NCBI GenBank assembly: GCA_017311185.1
Contig: JAESUZ010005523.1
Span: forward strand, 496,001 to 560,000
Direction of reading: 5' to 3'
Origin: Proteles cristata cristata
Lineage: Eukaryota; Chordata; Mammalia; Carnivora; Hyaenidae
Length of the DNA stretch: 64,000 nt
The notes under the pieces: generated by a model
Told to the model about the DNA's origin: nothing
Seen by the model: the letters and a program-made list of their open reading frames with translations, nothing else
The model's database searches: none
Shown: positions 40,568 to 51,995 of the stretch, in pieces
How positions within the stretch are numbered: position 1 is the stretch's first letter
Layout of the letters: each line of letters starts with the position of its first letter
Position numbers and translations under genes: made by a program

Positions 40568-41285
40568 CTTAACCGCTGCTTATAATAATCTTCATCTCCA
40601 TCATCTCGGCATCTCACTACTTTCCGACCTCCTCCTCCACAGGTGGCTTCTGCTTCTTCCCCAGAACTTGGAAAAAAGTCCTCCTCGATCTCCGGTCCTG
40701 TGACTTTTTTCTGCCGTTTCCGGTGCTTGAGCACGGCTTTCAGCGCACAGTCAGGGCCTTCTCCAATCAGCTCAGCCCCCTCGGCCTCCTCCTGCTCCTC
40801 CTCCGTGGGGAGGTATTCAGACTCTTCGCCTTCAGAGGTGCCCTCTGCCTTCGGCCTCACGTTGGACTCCAAAGGTTTCTTTCCTCTTGGCAAACCCACT
40901 TTCCCCTGGAAATGAAGAGCCTTTTTCTGAAGCTTCTTGATGTGCTTTTTCAAGCGCTTATCTGTTTTTGAGAGAACTTTGCTTCGCTCACTTGGTTTGT
41001 TTCCACTGACTGTTGTGCTCAGCTCAGAAGAGCCTGAGCCCGCAGTTTTCCTAGCTGCTCTTTTATTACTAGCTTGCTTCTTCCTCTCAAAAGACAATTT
41101 TGCTTGATCTGCCAAATACTTTTCAAAACCTGATGCTTCATCGAGCATTAGTTTTCTAGGCTTTTTCTCCTGTTTCTGAGGGATTTGGGTTCCAAAAGGT
41201 GTCATCTGGCCAGTTCGGATGAGCTCTTCCCAAGCAGTCTCCTGGACAGGCATGAGCATGCTGCCGAGACAGGACGGCCCCGGTT
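40568..41285 (-). CDS. ERCC6: ERCC6 coding exon 5 (large basic/acidic N-terminal exon)
   Basis: This 718-nt exon encodes residues 219-458. It opens [20 protein letters not shown] and contains the well-conserved block [18 protein letters not shown]. Lysine-rich segments follow ([20 protein letters not shown]), fitting nuclear localisation or nucleic-acid binding, then an acidic tract ([19 protein letters not shown]). A second acidic/phospho-rich block is [14 protein letters not shown], followed by [13 protein letters not shown]. The acceptor is tttcag|AACC and the donor GGTTAAG|gtcagt. It is 27 nt shorter than human exon 5, with most divergence in the Ser/Thr/Pro linker after KRAARK and in the acidic tract. 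The frame stays open throughout. Confidence 0.97.
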
Positions 41286-41755
41286 CTGAAAGAGGGACGA
41301 CAATGAACTGGGCACTAGAGCACACCTTTCCAGGAGTACAACAGAAAAACTCACTTTCCAATAAATAGTACCTACAAACAACTCACATTTTAAAAACATA
41401 CCATGGATGTACTAAAGCAAATTATATATAAAAACTAGAATAAAATTTATTACAGCATTCATCATGCCACATTCGATACATTCCTATTCAAAAAGGTGAT
41501 TTCTTAGTAACTTTTCTAAAATAATGCATTATACATGTACTCTCTGTGTATTTAAAGACAGACCTACTCATATGCAACATACATGTTTCTCTGTGTTTCC
41601 TTACCAATTAAAGAGGAGCCCCCAAGGAAGCGATCTCCCAAGTTTCCATGTCACTTCAAATACCAACATTAACATGGACTTAAATTCAAGAGGTAGTAAA
41701 ACTGAAAACATATAAAGAATCTGTATGCACCTACATAGGTGAAACATAAACCTTC

Positions 41756-41938
41756 GCTCTGCACTGCTCAATGTGACAGTCACCATGTGACTACTTAAGT
41801 CAAAAATTCAGTTCCTCAGATGCACCTGCCATATTTCAAGTGCTCACTGAGCCGGATGTGTCTAATGGCTCCCTTGATGGACAACACAGACAGCACTTCC
41901 ATAACTGCAAACAGGTCTCCTGGACAGCACGGTGTTAA
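41756..41938 (+). mobile_element. MER3-like hAT DNA transposon relic
   Basis: 'CTGCACTGCTCAATGTGACA', 'AAAAATTCAGTTCCTCAGAT', 'ATTTCAAGTGCTCACTGAGC' and terminal 'TCTCCTGGACAGCACGGTGT' resemble the MER3 type; the exact subfamily is uncertain. Confidence 0.65.
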
Positions 41939-42179
41939 ATGTGCAAACTAACAGAAAAGAGAAACTAAGTTCGGAAGTCATACCATGACAATGTAAAGTC
42001 ACCCAGATATCATCCCTCTTTCATTAGCGGAACTTAATCTCTGGCAAAATTACTTCACCCATAGCCGAAATACCAACGTAGTAAGGCTGAACAGGAGGAA
42101 TCCCTATTCTAAAAATCTACATTTCTTGTAACCAGTTTTCCACTAAACTTGCAGTGATGAACAATACACATCAGAAAGC

Positions 42180-43710
42180 ACACAAACACTAAGTGTTCAG
42201 CTCAGTGAATTTTCAAGGAAAAAACATATCCATACACCAACATCCAGATCAAGGAAACAGAAATCACCAGCACACCTGGGTACACCACCCATCATGGCAC
42301 CCTCAAGTCTCCACCCTACAATGATGACTGACCATACTATGAATGCCACAAACCAAACGTACTTAGCTTTGAACTTTATGTAAATGGAAATGTTTATACT
42401 CTTGTGTCTGGCTTATTTTGCTGTAAACATCATGCTTGTGAGAGTCATCCTTATTGCTGAATATAGTTGCAGTTTGTTAATTCTCATGGCTATTAGTATT
42501 GTATTATATAAGTATACTACAATTTTTCCATTCCACCGTTAATGGACATTTGGGTGGTTTCCAGGTTTTAGCTACTATGAATTATGTTGCCGTCAATATT
42601 CTAGTACACATCCTTCAGAAATACATTTGTACATAATTCTTTGGGTGTGTTAAGCTCTAGCAGACACTGCGAAACAGTTTTCCAAAATGGTCCTATTAAT
42701 TTTAAGTTCCACCAACAGGTTTGAGAGTTTCAATTCTTACCATTCTCGCTACTCTGAAGTTGTGTAATGGTACCACTATGTGGCTATAATTTGTATTTCC
42801 CTACTAACTAATGAACTAGGGTACCTCTTCATAGGTTTATGAACCTTCTGAATAGCTTCTTTTGAAGACAATGTTCAAGTCTTTAACCCTTTCCTAAGAG
42901 TTCTTTAATACACTCTGGATTCGTGTCCTTCAACTAATACATGTATTGCAACTATCTTCTCCCATTCTGCAGCTTGCCTTTTCACTTTCTTAAGGCTATG
43001 TTTTGATGAATAGAAGTTTAGTTATGATATAGCTCATTTATCAAATCTTTTCCTTTACAGAAAGCATTTTTGTGTCTCATTAAGTTTTTGCCCCAAAATC
43101 ATGAAGATACTTTCCTATGCTATATTCTAAATGCTTTATTTTACCACTCACCTTTACATTTTTATAATCCTTTCAGAATTTATCTCTCTACATAGTGTAA
43201 TGGGCCAAGATTCATTTTATCTTGTGAATTAACCCAGTACCACTTACTGAAAAGATGGCACTTCCCCACAGCACTGCACTGCCACATCTGTCATAAACCA
43301 AGTAGCCACATATGGGTGGGTCTGTTTGCTGGACCCTATATTCTGTCCCACTGATCTATTTGTCTTTCCTTGTGCCAATACCCACTGTCTTAATTACTGT
43401 AGCTTGATAATAGGTCTTGATATTCTGTTCTTCGTCAAGACTAACTTTTCTTGGGATGGCTGGGTGGCTCAGTTGGTTGAGCATCCAACTCCTGATTTCA
43501 GCTCAGGTCATGATCTCTCAGTTCGTGAGGTCGAGCCCCACACTGGACTCTGCACTGACAGTGCAGAGCCTGCCTGGGATTCTTTCTCCCCCGCCCCAGG
43601 TTCACGTACTCTCTCAAAATAAATAAATAAACATTAAAAAAAAAAAAAAAAGATGGACTCTTCTTGGCCCAATACATTTTTATATCAATTTTAGAATTAG
43701 CTTGTTAATG
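42180..43710 (-). mobile_element. Old L1 3' region, reverse orientation, interrupted by a SINE
   Basis: Complement of an L1 3' end: 'GGGTGGTTTCCAGGTTTTAG', 'CGAAACAGTTTTCCAAAATG', 'TTCTCCCATTCTGCAGCTTG', 'CCACTGATCTATTTGTCTTT' and 'AATTACTGTAGCTTGATAAT'. It resumes after the SINE with 'ATTTTAGAATTAGCTTGTTA'. Many substitutions; no ORF. Confidence 0.88.
43453..43652 (+). mobile_element. CAN SINE inserted in an old L1
   Basis: Head GGGATGGCTGGGTGGCTCAG, tail AAAATAAATAAATAAACATT plus A run. TSD-like CTTTTCTTGG / CTCTTCTTGG flank it. Confidence 0.95.
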
Positions 43711-44097
43711 CCCCCACCCTCACCCTATACTTCCCACCCCACACCTTCTCCCTAAAACACAAACACAAACAAAACAAAACCAAAAAAAACCCACTACAGA
43801 AATGGTCAGAGGGGCAAAAGGAAAAACAGGAGAGACTGGGATCCTGGAAAACATAGAAGTATCAGCTGCTACAGACAGGCCAGGTAGAACAAGAATGAAA
43901 AGAAGCATTTGGAATTGGGGAAGTCTATTAATCCTGAGCAAAGTTTTACCAAAGAAGCAAGAGCAGATAAAATGCAGTGGCAGATTTTAGGCAGTCAGAC
44001 AGGAATAATGAGAATCACGGACTCACAGTAGGAGAAATCCTTGGTTATAGGTCCAATGAATTCAGAAACCGAACTTCTAAAAGGTTCATGTCACTAT

Positions 44098-44315
44098 TTT
44101 TTTTTTTAATGTTTATTTATTTACTGAGAGAGACAGAGAGAACGCATACTTGCACAAGAGGGACAGAGAAAGAGGGAGAGAGAGACTCCCAAGCAGGCTC
44201 TACACTGTCAGCTCAGAGCCCAACAAAGGGCTTGACCTAATGAATCATGAGATCATGACCTGAGCTGAAACCAAGAGTCAGGAACGCTTAACCAATTGAG
44301 CCACCCAGATGCCCC
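44098..44315 (-). mobile_element. CAN SINE
   Basis: T-run tail, 'AATGTTTATTTATTTACTGA', GA-rich tract, ending GAGCCACCCAGATGCCCC. Same orientation as ERCC6. Confidence 0.95.
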
Positions 44316-45076
44316 AGTCTTGTATTTTTTTTATACTGCCTCAATTCTTCATAATAATTCCCCTGTCTTATTGAATAATTTTCAGGAGCTGGTAGAAGAC
44401 ATTGGTTTGGAAAGCTTAAATGCTAAGGCGCTTCAATCTATATTTCAAGTATTAAATGACTGAGCAGCTTCCAACAATTTCTAAATACACACCCACACAC
44501 ACATACACTCACAGACCACAAAGATAATTCATTTCAGGGCTTATGCATTTTCCCAAAAGGTTTTCCAAAAGACATCCATCCAAGGCAGTAATAAAAAAAA
44601 AAATTATAGCCATAGTATAACCTGAATGAAGATGCCTTTTCATAAACGAAAAGTGATGCTTGGAAAGCCTGCCAAACATGTCCTAAAAATATATGTAAAA
44701 GCAATTCTACGAATGCTGACTAATGATGTTAGGCCTAAAACTGTAATTTGATCAAGATGTTAGTTGTCTCTACAAAATTAACTACACAAGAAGGCTAAGC
44801 TCCCTAATTTACTAAACATAATACCAAATGTGACCAGGAACCTCTAGTAGATGGAGTTAAACATTTACTTTCATTCTTTAAAAGCCCCACATAACTTGAA
44901 AAAGATTTGGTTCTGCAGAAGTAGAGAATAAAATTTTCCTAATTCTGTTTTAACACTAACACAAAGAAACACATTTTTTGGGAACCCTGGCCATGACTGA
45001 GGAGATACCCTCCACCAACTTACAGGCATCAGGCACCAAGTCAAGAACCAGGAGCCACCGTTCCCAGTATCCTCAC

Positions 45077-45188
45077 CTGTATCCTCCTCCTCTAGACCAG
45101 CATGATCTATTTCAACTTGGACCTCTGCTCCTCCAAGGATGGCCTGGAGACGTTTTTGTTTTGCTGTGATCTTCTTTAACTGCTGTTC
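45077..45188 (-). CDS. ERCC6: ERCC6 coding exon 4
   Basis: This 112-nt exon encodes residues 182-219: [20 protein letters not shown], then [17 protein letters not shown]. It begins in phase 0, and its last base plus two from exon 5 make Glu219. The segment looks helical and basic at its start, acidic at its end. It is one codon longer than human exon 4 (LEEEDTE against LEEDAE). The human sequence around K205 is VKIE, a sumoylation consensus; here it reads VQVE, so the acceptor lysine is replaced by glutamine (codon CAA at 45117-45119). The acceptor is ttaag|GAACAG and the donor ACAG|gtgagg. Confidence 0.96.
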
Positions 45189-45704
45189 CTTAAATGATAA
45201 AATATTGAATACAGAAAACAGCCATGATTTATTGTTAAATACAAAAGATAAATTTAAACACCTTAATCAAGAGCAAAATAAAACAGAAATTCCATGTTAC
45301 TATTATTAAATAGAACCTTATTTGAGCAACTGCCACTTTTCTAGCAGGAAGCAGGCCTCAAAGCATTTCCATCAGGCAGGCATAACTGTCTGCACCCACT
45401 CTCCTGACTGAGCCCCACAGCTATCTATGTGCCTGAGTACTTAAGTTCACATGTACTGACTCTCCGCTGACCTACGAGGTGTAACAGCTCTACTCAGTTT
45501 TCCCCACTACACACTGGGCAAATTATTAAACTTTTGTTTCTGACCTTACCAACCAATGGGCTACGAGGTCAACAGGCTGTGGAATAAGAAATATAAACAC
45601 AAATGTTCAAACACTTGGAAAAACTCAGTCCCCTTTGATAACCTACCATATTTATGATTGTCCTTTATAGTATTCTACCCAATTACAAGATTTTAAAAGA
45701 AATC

Positions 45705-46411
45705 TAGATACTGGCGAGAATGTGGAGAAACGGGCACCCTCCTACACTATTGGTGGGAATGTAAACTGGTACAGCCCCTCTGGAAAACAGTGTGGAGGTT
45801 CCTCAAAAAATTAACAATAGAACTCCCCTATGACCCAGCAATAGCACTGCTAGGAATTTATCCAAGGGACACAGGAGTGCTGATGCATAGGGGCACATGT
45901 ACCCCAATGTTCATAGCAGCACTCTCCACAATAGCCAAACATGGAAAGAGCCTAAGTGTCCATCAACTGACGAATGGATCAAGATGTGTTTTATCTATAC
46001 GATGGAATACTACATGGCAATGAAAAAGAATGAAATCTGGCCATGTGTAGCAACATGGATGGAACCTGAGGGTGTTATGCTGAGCGAAATAAGTCAGGCA
46101 GAGAAGGACAGATACCATATGTTTGCACGTATAGGAGGATTAGGAGGAACTTAACGGAGGACTGTGGGGGAGAAGGAGGGGAAAAATAGTGGGGGAGAGG
46201 GAGGAAGGCAAACCATGAGAGACTCTTGAATGCTGAGAACAGACTGAGGGCTGACGGGGGTGGGGGAGAGGGGAAGTGGGTGACAGGCATGGAGGAGGGC
46301 ACTTGTGGGGATGAGCACTGGGTGTTATATGGAAACCAACTGACAATAAACTATTTAAAAAAAAAAAAGAATCCAACTTAGGACATAGTCCTGAAAAAAA
46401 AAAAAAAAAAA
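45705..46411 (+). mobile_element. 5'-truncated L1 with ORF2 C-terminus and two poly-A runs
   Basis: The plus strand encodes the end of L1 ORF2 in two frames split by a frameshift near 45960: WRFLKKLTIELPYDPAIALL and then IYTMEYYMAMKKNEIWPCVA, ending MFARIGGLGGT. The L1 3' UTR follows ('GGGCACTTGTGGGGATGAGC', 'AACTGACAATAAACTATTT') with a poly-A run at about 46357-46368, 25 bp of other sequence and a second A run. It is non-functional: truncated and frameshifted. Antisense to ERCC6. Confidence 0.92.
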
Positions 46412-46420
46412 GGAATATAG

Positions 46421-46632
46421 GGCCGCCTGGCTGGCTCAGTCAGTTGAGCCTCTGACTCTTGATTTTGGCCTGAGTCATAATCTTGTGGTTCACAGGATCA
46501 AGCCCCACATCAGTCTCTGCATGGACAGCTCGGAGACTGCTTGGGATTCTCTTTCCCTTTCCCCCCTCTCTCTCTGTCCCTCCTCTGCTCACATTCTCTC
46601 TCTCTCTCTCAAAACAAGTATTTAAAAAAAAA
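46421..46632 (+). mobile_element. CAN SINE
   Basis: Head GGCCGCCTGGCTGGCTCAG. TSD GGAATATA at 46412-46419 and 46633-46640. It sits in the A-tail of the preceding L1. Confidence 0.92.
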
Positions 46633-46899
46633 GGAATATACATTTTGATATACCCTTTTACCCTACCCACCCATCACCCTTCTTTGTCTTATCTCCCTCT
46701 ACATCACCAGAGCTCAGCTATGTAGTCATTCCTAGGGCCTTGCCAATTAACTAGGCCTAAGGTATCTGGTTCTTCCCAAGGTCAATAATGTTTAAACACC
46801 AAATATGAGTGTGGGATAGTAAACTGCATTTCATTTTCTTTCAGTCTTTCTCTCATTTAATCTCATTTAAACAGATTTTAAATTAAATCTCATTTCTCA

Positions 46900-47078
46900 G
46901 GGTACCTGGCTGGCCCAGTCAGTTGAGTGTCAAACTCCAGATTTTGGCTCAGGTCATGATCCCAGGGTCATGGGATAGAGCCTCACGTTGGGCTCCATGT
47001 GAGCGTGGAGCCTGCTTAAGATTCTCCCTCTCTCTTTCTCTCTCCCTCTGTCCCTCTCCCCAACTCTCTAAAAAAAAA
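46900..47078 (+). mobile_element. CAN SINE, older copy
   Basis: Head GGGTACCTGGCTGGCCCAG; body 'GGGCTCCATGTGAGCGTGGA' departs from the felid consensus, like the copy at 20253. Confidence 0.88.
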
Positions 47079-48058
47079 CAAGAAACATACACACACAGAC
47101 ACCAATTCTCAAAACACAAAACAAAGCAAACAGTGTTTCTCTCTGAACACTCTAACCATCAATACCTTAGATACCTTAGATAGGAATATACAACTGAGTT
47201 AGACTAATAACTAAGATGGCCCAAAGTTTGGTCCCCGCTGCTCCTTGAAACCTCAGCTCACCAGAAGCCAAAGATCAGAGGTCTCTGCACATTAATTTAC
47301 ATGCTCCAACAAGAGGCCATATGTCCCCAAAGTGGAGACCACGGCTGCCTGAAGCCACTGCGAGCTCTGGACTTTGGACTGCTAGTCTGGTGGTAGGTAA
47401 GAGAAGATGGGATAGTGAAGATAATGGACTGGTTAGCAGAAAGCAAAAGGAGGAACTAAGTCTATATGCATCTACTAGCGGAGCTTAAGACTTTACTCAC
47501 TGCAGTGAGTCAACTGCAAGCACAAGAGTATCTGCTAGTCATTTTGGACGACATTTTGGATCAAATGATCAAAACTAGTCATTCCTACCTACTCCAATAG
47601 ATTTTCATATAGCACACGTAATTCTAAAAACTGCTTCAAACCTCATAAAAACAATTTTATTTAAAAAAAAAACAAAAACCCAATCTCATAAGCAACAGAT
47701 CTTCCCTACCGTGAAGTTATACAACCCTCGGTGCAGATCCTTCAGTGTGACTGGGTGATGACTGTAATATCTAATGCTGGCCTCTCAGAACAGTGAGCAG
47801 AGTGTGTGAGGGGTATGGATGTAGCAACAGGAAGCATGGTGTACACAATCAGTACAAGCAGGAGCTAAGTAGGGAAAAAGATATTCCACCCCACACAAGG
47901 AGACTAGATGAGAGGTCAGCATGCCAAATAGGAGGCTAAGCTGGGTAAAAGAAAACAGCAAAGCAAGGAAGACTATAATCCTAAACATCAATAACACAGC
48001 ACACAAAGCCAACAAGGGAATGTTTTCTCAAATATGTGTATATGTGTGTGTATTTTTT

Positions 48059-48226
48059 AAAATATTTTTTGTTTATTTATAGGAGGGGCAGAAAAAGAAT
48101 CCCAAGCAAGCTCCACATTGTCAGCGTAGAGCCCGACACAGGGCTTGATCCAGCAAGCCATGAGATCATGACCTGAGCTGAAATCAAGAGTTGGACACTT
48201 AAACAGCGAAGCCACCTGAGTGCCCC
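48059..48226 (-). mobile_element. CAN SINE, older copy
   Basis: Complement reading with 'GAGATCATGACCTGAGCTGA' and ending GCCACCTGAGTGCCCC; the tail region is shortened. Confidence 0.9.
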
Positions 48227-48423
48227 TAAAACATATTCTTTAACAGGAGGTATTAAAGGAAAACAGCTGAAAAATTAAACATACAAAAGGAACTCAAAAT
48301 TTTTTATTATAGATAGATGCTTCACATATTTTAACTACTTTTCAGAATACTTCCTAAATATTAAACAAACAGAAATGATGACTTTTTCAAAACTGCAATA
48401 CTTAATGTGTTATTTGGATTCAC

Positions 48424-48544
48424 CTTATTATACTTCTGTCGTTTTACGGAATCTAGTTTCCTGCTGACGTCTCTGTTGATGGCAGCTTGAGGGCTAAGTT
48501 GTTCAATAATTTTATTGATTTGCCTTAGTGATGTCCTACATGAC
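48424..48544 (-). CDS. ERCC6: ERCC6 coding exon 3
   Basis: This 121-nt exon encodes residues 141-181. It completes Thr141 and reads [20 protein letters not shown], then [20 protein letters not shown]. It belongs to the N-terminal regulatory region upstream of the ATPase and is probably helical. The acceptor is tttcag|GTCATG and the donor AATAAG|gtgaat. The length equals human exon 3. Differences from human are conservative (for example CRTS for CTTS, AINRDVS for ATSRDIN). Confidence 0.97.
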
Positions 48545-50368
48545 CTGAAAAATAAGATACAATGTCTATTTTGCACTCTAGTAACACTTTTTTTAATACT
48601 GTGAGATAACAGAAATGCTAAAACAATGTCCTTTTACTTCCTGTTAACTAAAAGATAAAAGAAACTAAACCAGAATGCATATTCTGTTTGGCCACATACT
48701 GACCTTGAAGGGCTGTTACAAGTTAAGATAACTGCTAAGTGTTTTCTTTGATCTGGCTGATTTAAATCAGCACATTACCATTTGTAAGCTGTTTCATTCA
48801 TTCTACAAGCATTTTAAGGGTCTACTCTATTCAAGAGAAACTGTGCTAAAACAGTGTGCAGTAAGTTACTTTTTCGATGAAAAAATGCATGTACATGGTT
48901 TGGTTGTTATTTTTTAAAGATTTTATTTTTTTAGAATAGTTTTAGGTTCACAGCAAAACTGAAAGGAAGGTACAGAAACTCCCATAAACTTTCTGCTCCA
49001 AACACACATACCCTCCCCCATTATCAACAACCCATACATGGGTTTTTAAAGCCCCATTATGGAAGTCATCCAAAGTTTGCAAAATAACTAAAAATGCTTA
49101 TACATTTTCTTATAGAAGTCAGATATCTTTGACAATTACTTTTCTTTCACAATATTGGAAGACTTACTTGCTGTAGCATTGTATTTTACAGTGTGAAGGG
49201 GGAAAAATCAACCTATAATACACTGCCCCTAAGATACACACCAGAGAATGGTAAACTCCCAATTTTCAAAACACAGATCCAATCTTGCCACTTATGTAAT
49301 TTGCTGTTTGTATCCTTTGTGGTTTTCAGGATAAAAGATGTTATCAATGCAAGTTACTGGCAGTCTAACCACGTGTCACCATTGCTCTAGTATTAACCTG
49401 TGTTGTAATTCTGCAGCACTCTGCTGTCACCTGTGCAAGCAGCAGGTCAAATGTAAAGGTATGTTCATTATAAGGAGTCAAGCTCCTTACACCCAGAGGT
49501 CAGAGTACAAGTAATCCAGAATATGTGCTACTCAACAGGCCCAAAGAACCCACCAAGAAGGTGCTGGCAGAAATTCCCACAGTATCTATCTGCACCAGTC
49601 TCTCCCACTGAGGGCAGACAACAGTCCCACCTCTCCCCTTCCCCAGCACCCAACCCGAGACCGCACCATCCCTCCACCCATTTCTCTCCTCCTTCTTAGT
49701 TGCCTGACACAGCCTAGAACATTGGTCATGACAGGGTAGACTGGCAATGGGGAGGAAGTTCAATCTTTCACATGCCCCACTTTTTAGCCCAAGTCCAGGG
49801 CCTGTTTTTCCTCTAAAACACAAATGAAGTCTCCAAGGGACTTTATCCTTCCTATAGAGTTACAAGTAGGACAGATAAAGGAAAAGCAAGGAGTTGTTTC
49901 TCATTATTTCTAGAAATGCAAATCTAAAAAATTACCAAGACTGACACTTGGTTTAGACACAGGAAACTGGAAAGAAACTATAGGACAAGAGAAAAATGTG
50001 AGGGGGTGGGTGTGTTCCCGGTATCTTGAGTAGGATACATCACACCTTTAGGTACACTCGTCCTGCAAACCATTTTTGTGCACATGCTTGTGAGTTCTGG
50101 GGCACTCAGAACAGTACGTCTCTCCAGGACATTACGCATACTCAGGCTACTGTGAGCTGGACTGGGACCCTAACTACCATGTTCAGTGCTGCTCCAGAGG
50201 GAAAGGGCTAGGGTTCACATACAAGGTCGAAGGCTGCCCTAACTGACTTCATCTTTCAAATTAGAGGTTCTACCAATCTCCTAAATTTCTGGACTACAGC
50301 TATTATCTGAATTCCTCTGTCACATGTAAACACAAATTCTGCAATAAGAGAAGATGGTCCACACTCAC
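48545..50368 (-). other. ERCC6: ERCC6 intron 2
   Basis: A 1.8-kb GT-AG intron with one LINE-derived fragment (48905-49110). The remainder (49.1-50.3 kb) contains no repeat or gene that I recognise. Confidence 0.9.
48905..49110 (-). mobile_element. Old LINE-derived fragment
   Basis: 'TTAGAATAGTTTTAGGTTCA', 'CAGCAAAACTGAAAGGAAGG' and 'CCCTCCCCCATTATCAACAA' form a common mammalian interspersed motif I associate with old L1 3' ends; family assignment is tentative. Confidence 0.55.
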
Positions 50369-50804
50369 GTGAGGTCATCCAGGACTGATCGATACTCCTT
50401 CTCTGCATCAGCCAGTTGGGCCGCACGGCTGGCCTCATGAATGGCGCTGTCCACCTGCCGAAGCACACCCTGTTCCAGCACGTCCTGATCATACACATCC
50501 ACACCCAACCCCTGCAGTTCAAGGGCCTGCGCACTCAGCTCCACCATCTGTATCTGATGCCTGTCGATGTGCAGCGGGGCTGGCCCTCTCCTCAGAGCTT
50601 CTGATGAACAGCTCTCGGCAGAAGTGGATGGTCCATTAGCAGAGGAACAAGAGGGGAGGCTTTCCTCCACCTCTGCACTGCCATCATTTTCTTGCTTGAT
50701 TGTCATTTCTTGTTTATCACTGACACACTGACTCCGTAAACAGTCTTGCTCCTGAGGTTGACTTGCGTGGGGGATTATCGCATTCTGCATCCTCTACAGA
50801 CTAT
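50369..50804 (-). CDS. ERCC6: ERCC6 exon 2 with start codon
   Basis: The coding part is 422 nt from the ATG at 50790 down to 50369, the same length as in human; 14 nt of 5' UTR precede it in the exon (acceptor ttttag|ATAG). The start context is TAGAGGATGC. The protein starts [17 protein letters not shown] and ends [31 protein letters not shown]. The conserved block [20 protein letters not shown] sits near residues 74-93. TIKQE (residues 30-34) keeps the sumoylation consensus around human K32. The donor is CTCAC|gtgagt. The first 70 residues are the most divergent part, and the block from LHIDRHQ onward is close to human. Confidence 0.97.
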
Positions 50805-50891
50805 CTAAAATTTAAAAAAAAAGGACGTAATAAGTTTTTTGGTTATAAAGATTGATTTCTATATAGTTTCTTAAAAATTTTATAATTAAAA

Positions 50892-51092
50892 GGGGCACCC
50901 GAGTGGCTCAGTTGGTTGAGTGCCCAATTTCAGCTCAGGTTGTGATCTCATGGTTTGTGGGTTCGGGCCCCGCATCAGACTTTGTGCTGACAGCTCAGAA
51001 CCTGAAGCCTGCCTCAGATTCTGTGTCTCTATCTGCCCTCCCACCCACCCCCACTCGCACTCTGTCTCTCTCAAAACTAAATACATTTAAAA
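50892..51092 (+). mobile_element. CAN SINE
   Basis: Head GGGGCACCCGAGTGGCTCAG; tail CTCAAAACTAAATACATTT plus A-rich. About 90 bp upstream of exon 2, antisense to ERCC6. Confidence 0.95.
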
Positions 51093-51719
51093 AATTTTTT
51101 CTTAAAAAAATTTTTTTCTTAATCTTGTAATTAAAGAAGACGGATTTCTCAAAAGATCAAATAATAATCCTCCACTTAGATACATTCAAGTTTCCAAATA
51201 CTACTTTTCTTAAAAGGGCACTAGCTACACATATTCTTGACTTTTAATAATAAGAAAAATTAACCAAAAAAAAGAAGAAAAAGGCAAATAAGAAGGAAGA
51301 AATGCAGTAGCAGCAACAAAAGACATTTGGGGAACCAGCCAAGAAAGCTGGCAACCAAAATCTTGACTGATGCCCTAAGAGTCTTCCTCAAATCAACTGA
51401 AGTCATTGACTGCTTGCTGCTTTCCAAGTTAGCATTTTCACTGCATTATGGCACAAAGGATTCCCAATAACAGAAACACAACTAACTATGATATGCAAAT
51501 TTAGTGAAGTAAGGAATAAGCTTCTCCATGAATCTGACACTAGAAACTTTTAAGCTAAACATTTACTCTAATAAAGAAACTCCAAACAAGACAGAATAGC
51601 ACCACTAAAATCTGAATCTGAGAAAGATTAAATACTCTCAAAAATAACCCCATTTAAATGTACAATTTGCTGCAAATCAGGTCGGCAGAAACAGGTTGGG
51701 CCTGATAATAATCCAGTAC

Positions 51720-51995
51720 AGAACAGGAAGATCCACCCCCGTATGATGGTAGGAATATAAATTACTAAAGCTCTTTTGGAAAGCAATTTAACAATATCTA
51801 TCAAGACTTAAAATGCACATGAGCAGGTATTTATTCCAGAGAAATACTCACATGTATATAAGGATGTTTACAATAGCACGTCAATAATTTAATACAAGCA
51901 TTAAGTGTTTTCAGTGACAATGATATAAAAGCCTTGTAAACTGGAAAAAAAAAATTTTCCCCAGTATGAACACATTTATGTTGGATAAAAAAATG
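51720..51995 (+). mobile_element. Old L1/HAL1 ORF2 relic
   Basis: 'GATGGTAGGAATATAAATTA', 'TTTTGGAAAGCAATTTAACA', 'ATATCTATCAAGACTTAAAA' and 'GAGCAGGTATTTATTCCAGA' follow the C-terminal ORF2 order of old L1s. Confidence 0.75.

Larger units (their letters stand above)
41286..45076 (-). other. ERCC6: ERCC6 intron 4
   Basis: A 3.8-kb GT-AG intron. It holds a MER3-like DNA transposon relic, a long old L1 3' end interrupted by a CAN SINE, and a minus-strand CAN SINE. The last 750 bp before exon 4 contain a short CA-rich run near 44488-44510 and otherwise nothing I recognise. Confidence 0.9.
45189..48423 (-). other. ERCC6: ERCC6 intron 3
   Basis: A 3.2-kb GT-AG intron with a 5'-truncated L1, two plus-strand CAN SINEs and one minus-strand CAN SINE. 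The stretch 47.1-48.05 kb holds nothing I recognise. Confidence 0.9.

Noticed and set aside
45790..46154. Two overlapping plus-strand ORFs of 77 and 85 codons
   Set aside because: They are two frames of the same L1 ORF2 C-terminus separated by a frameshift.
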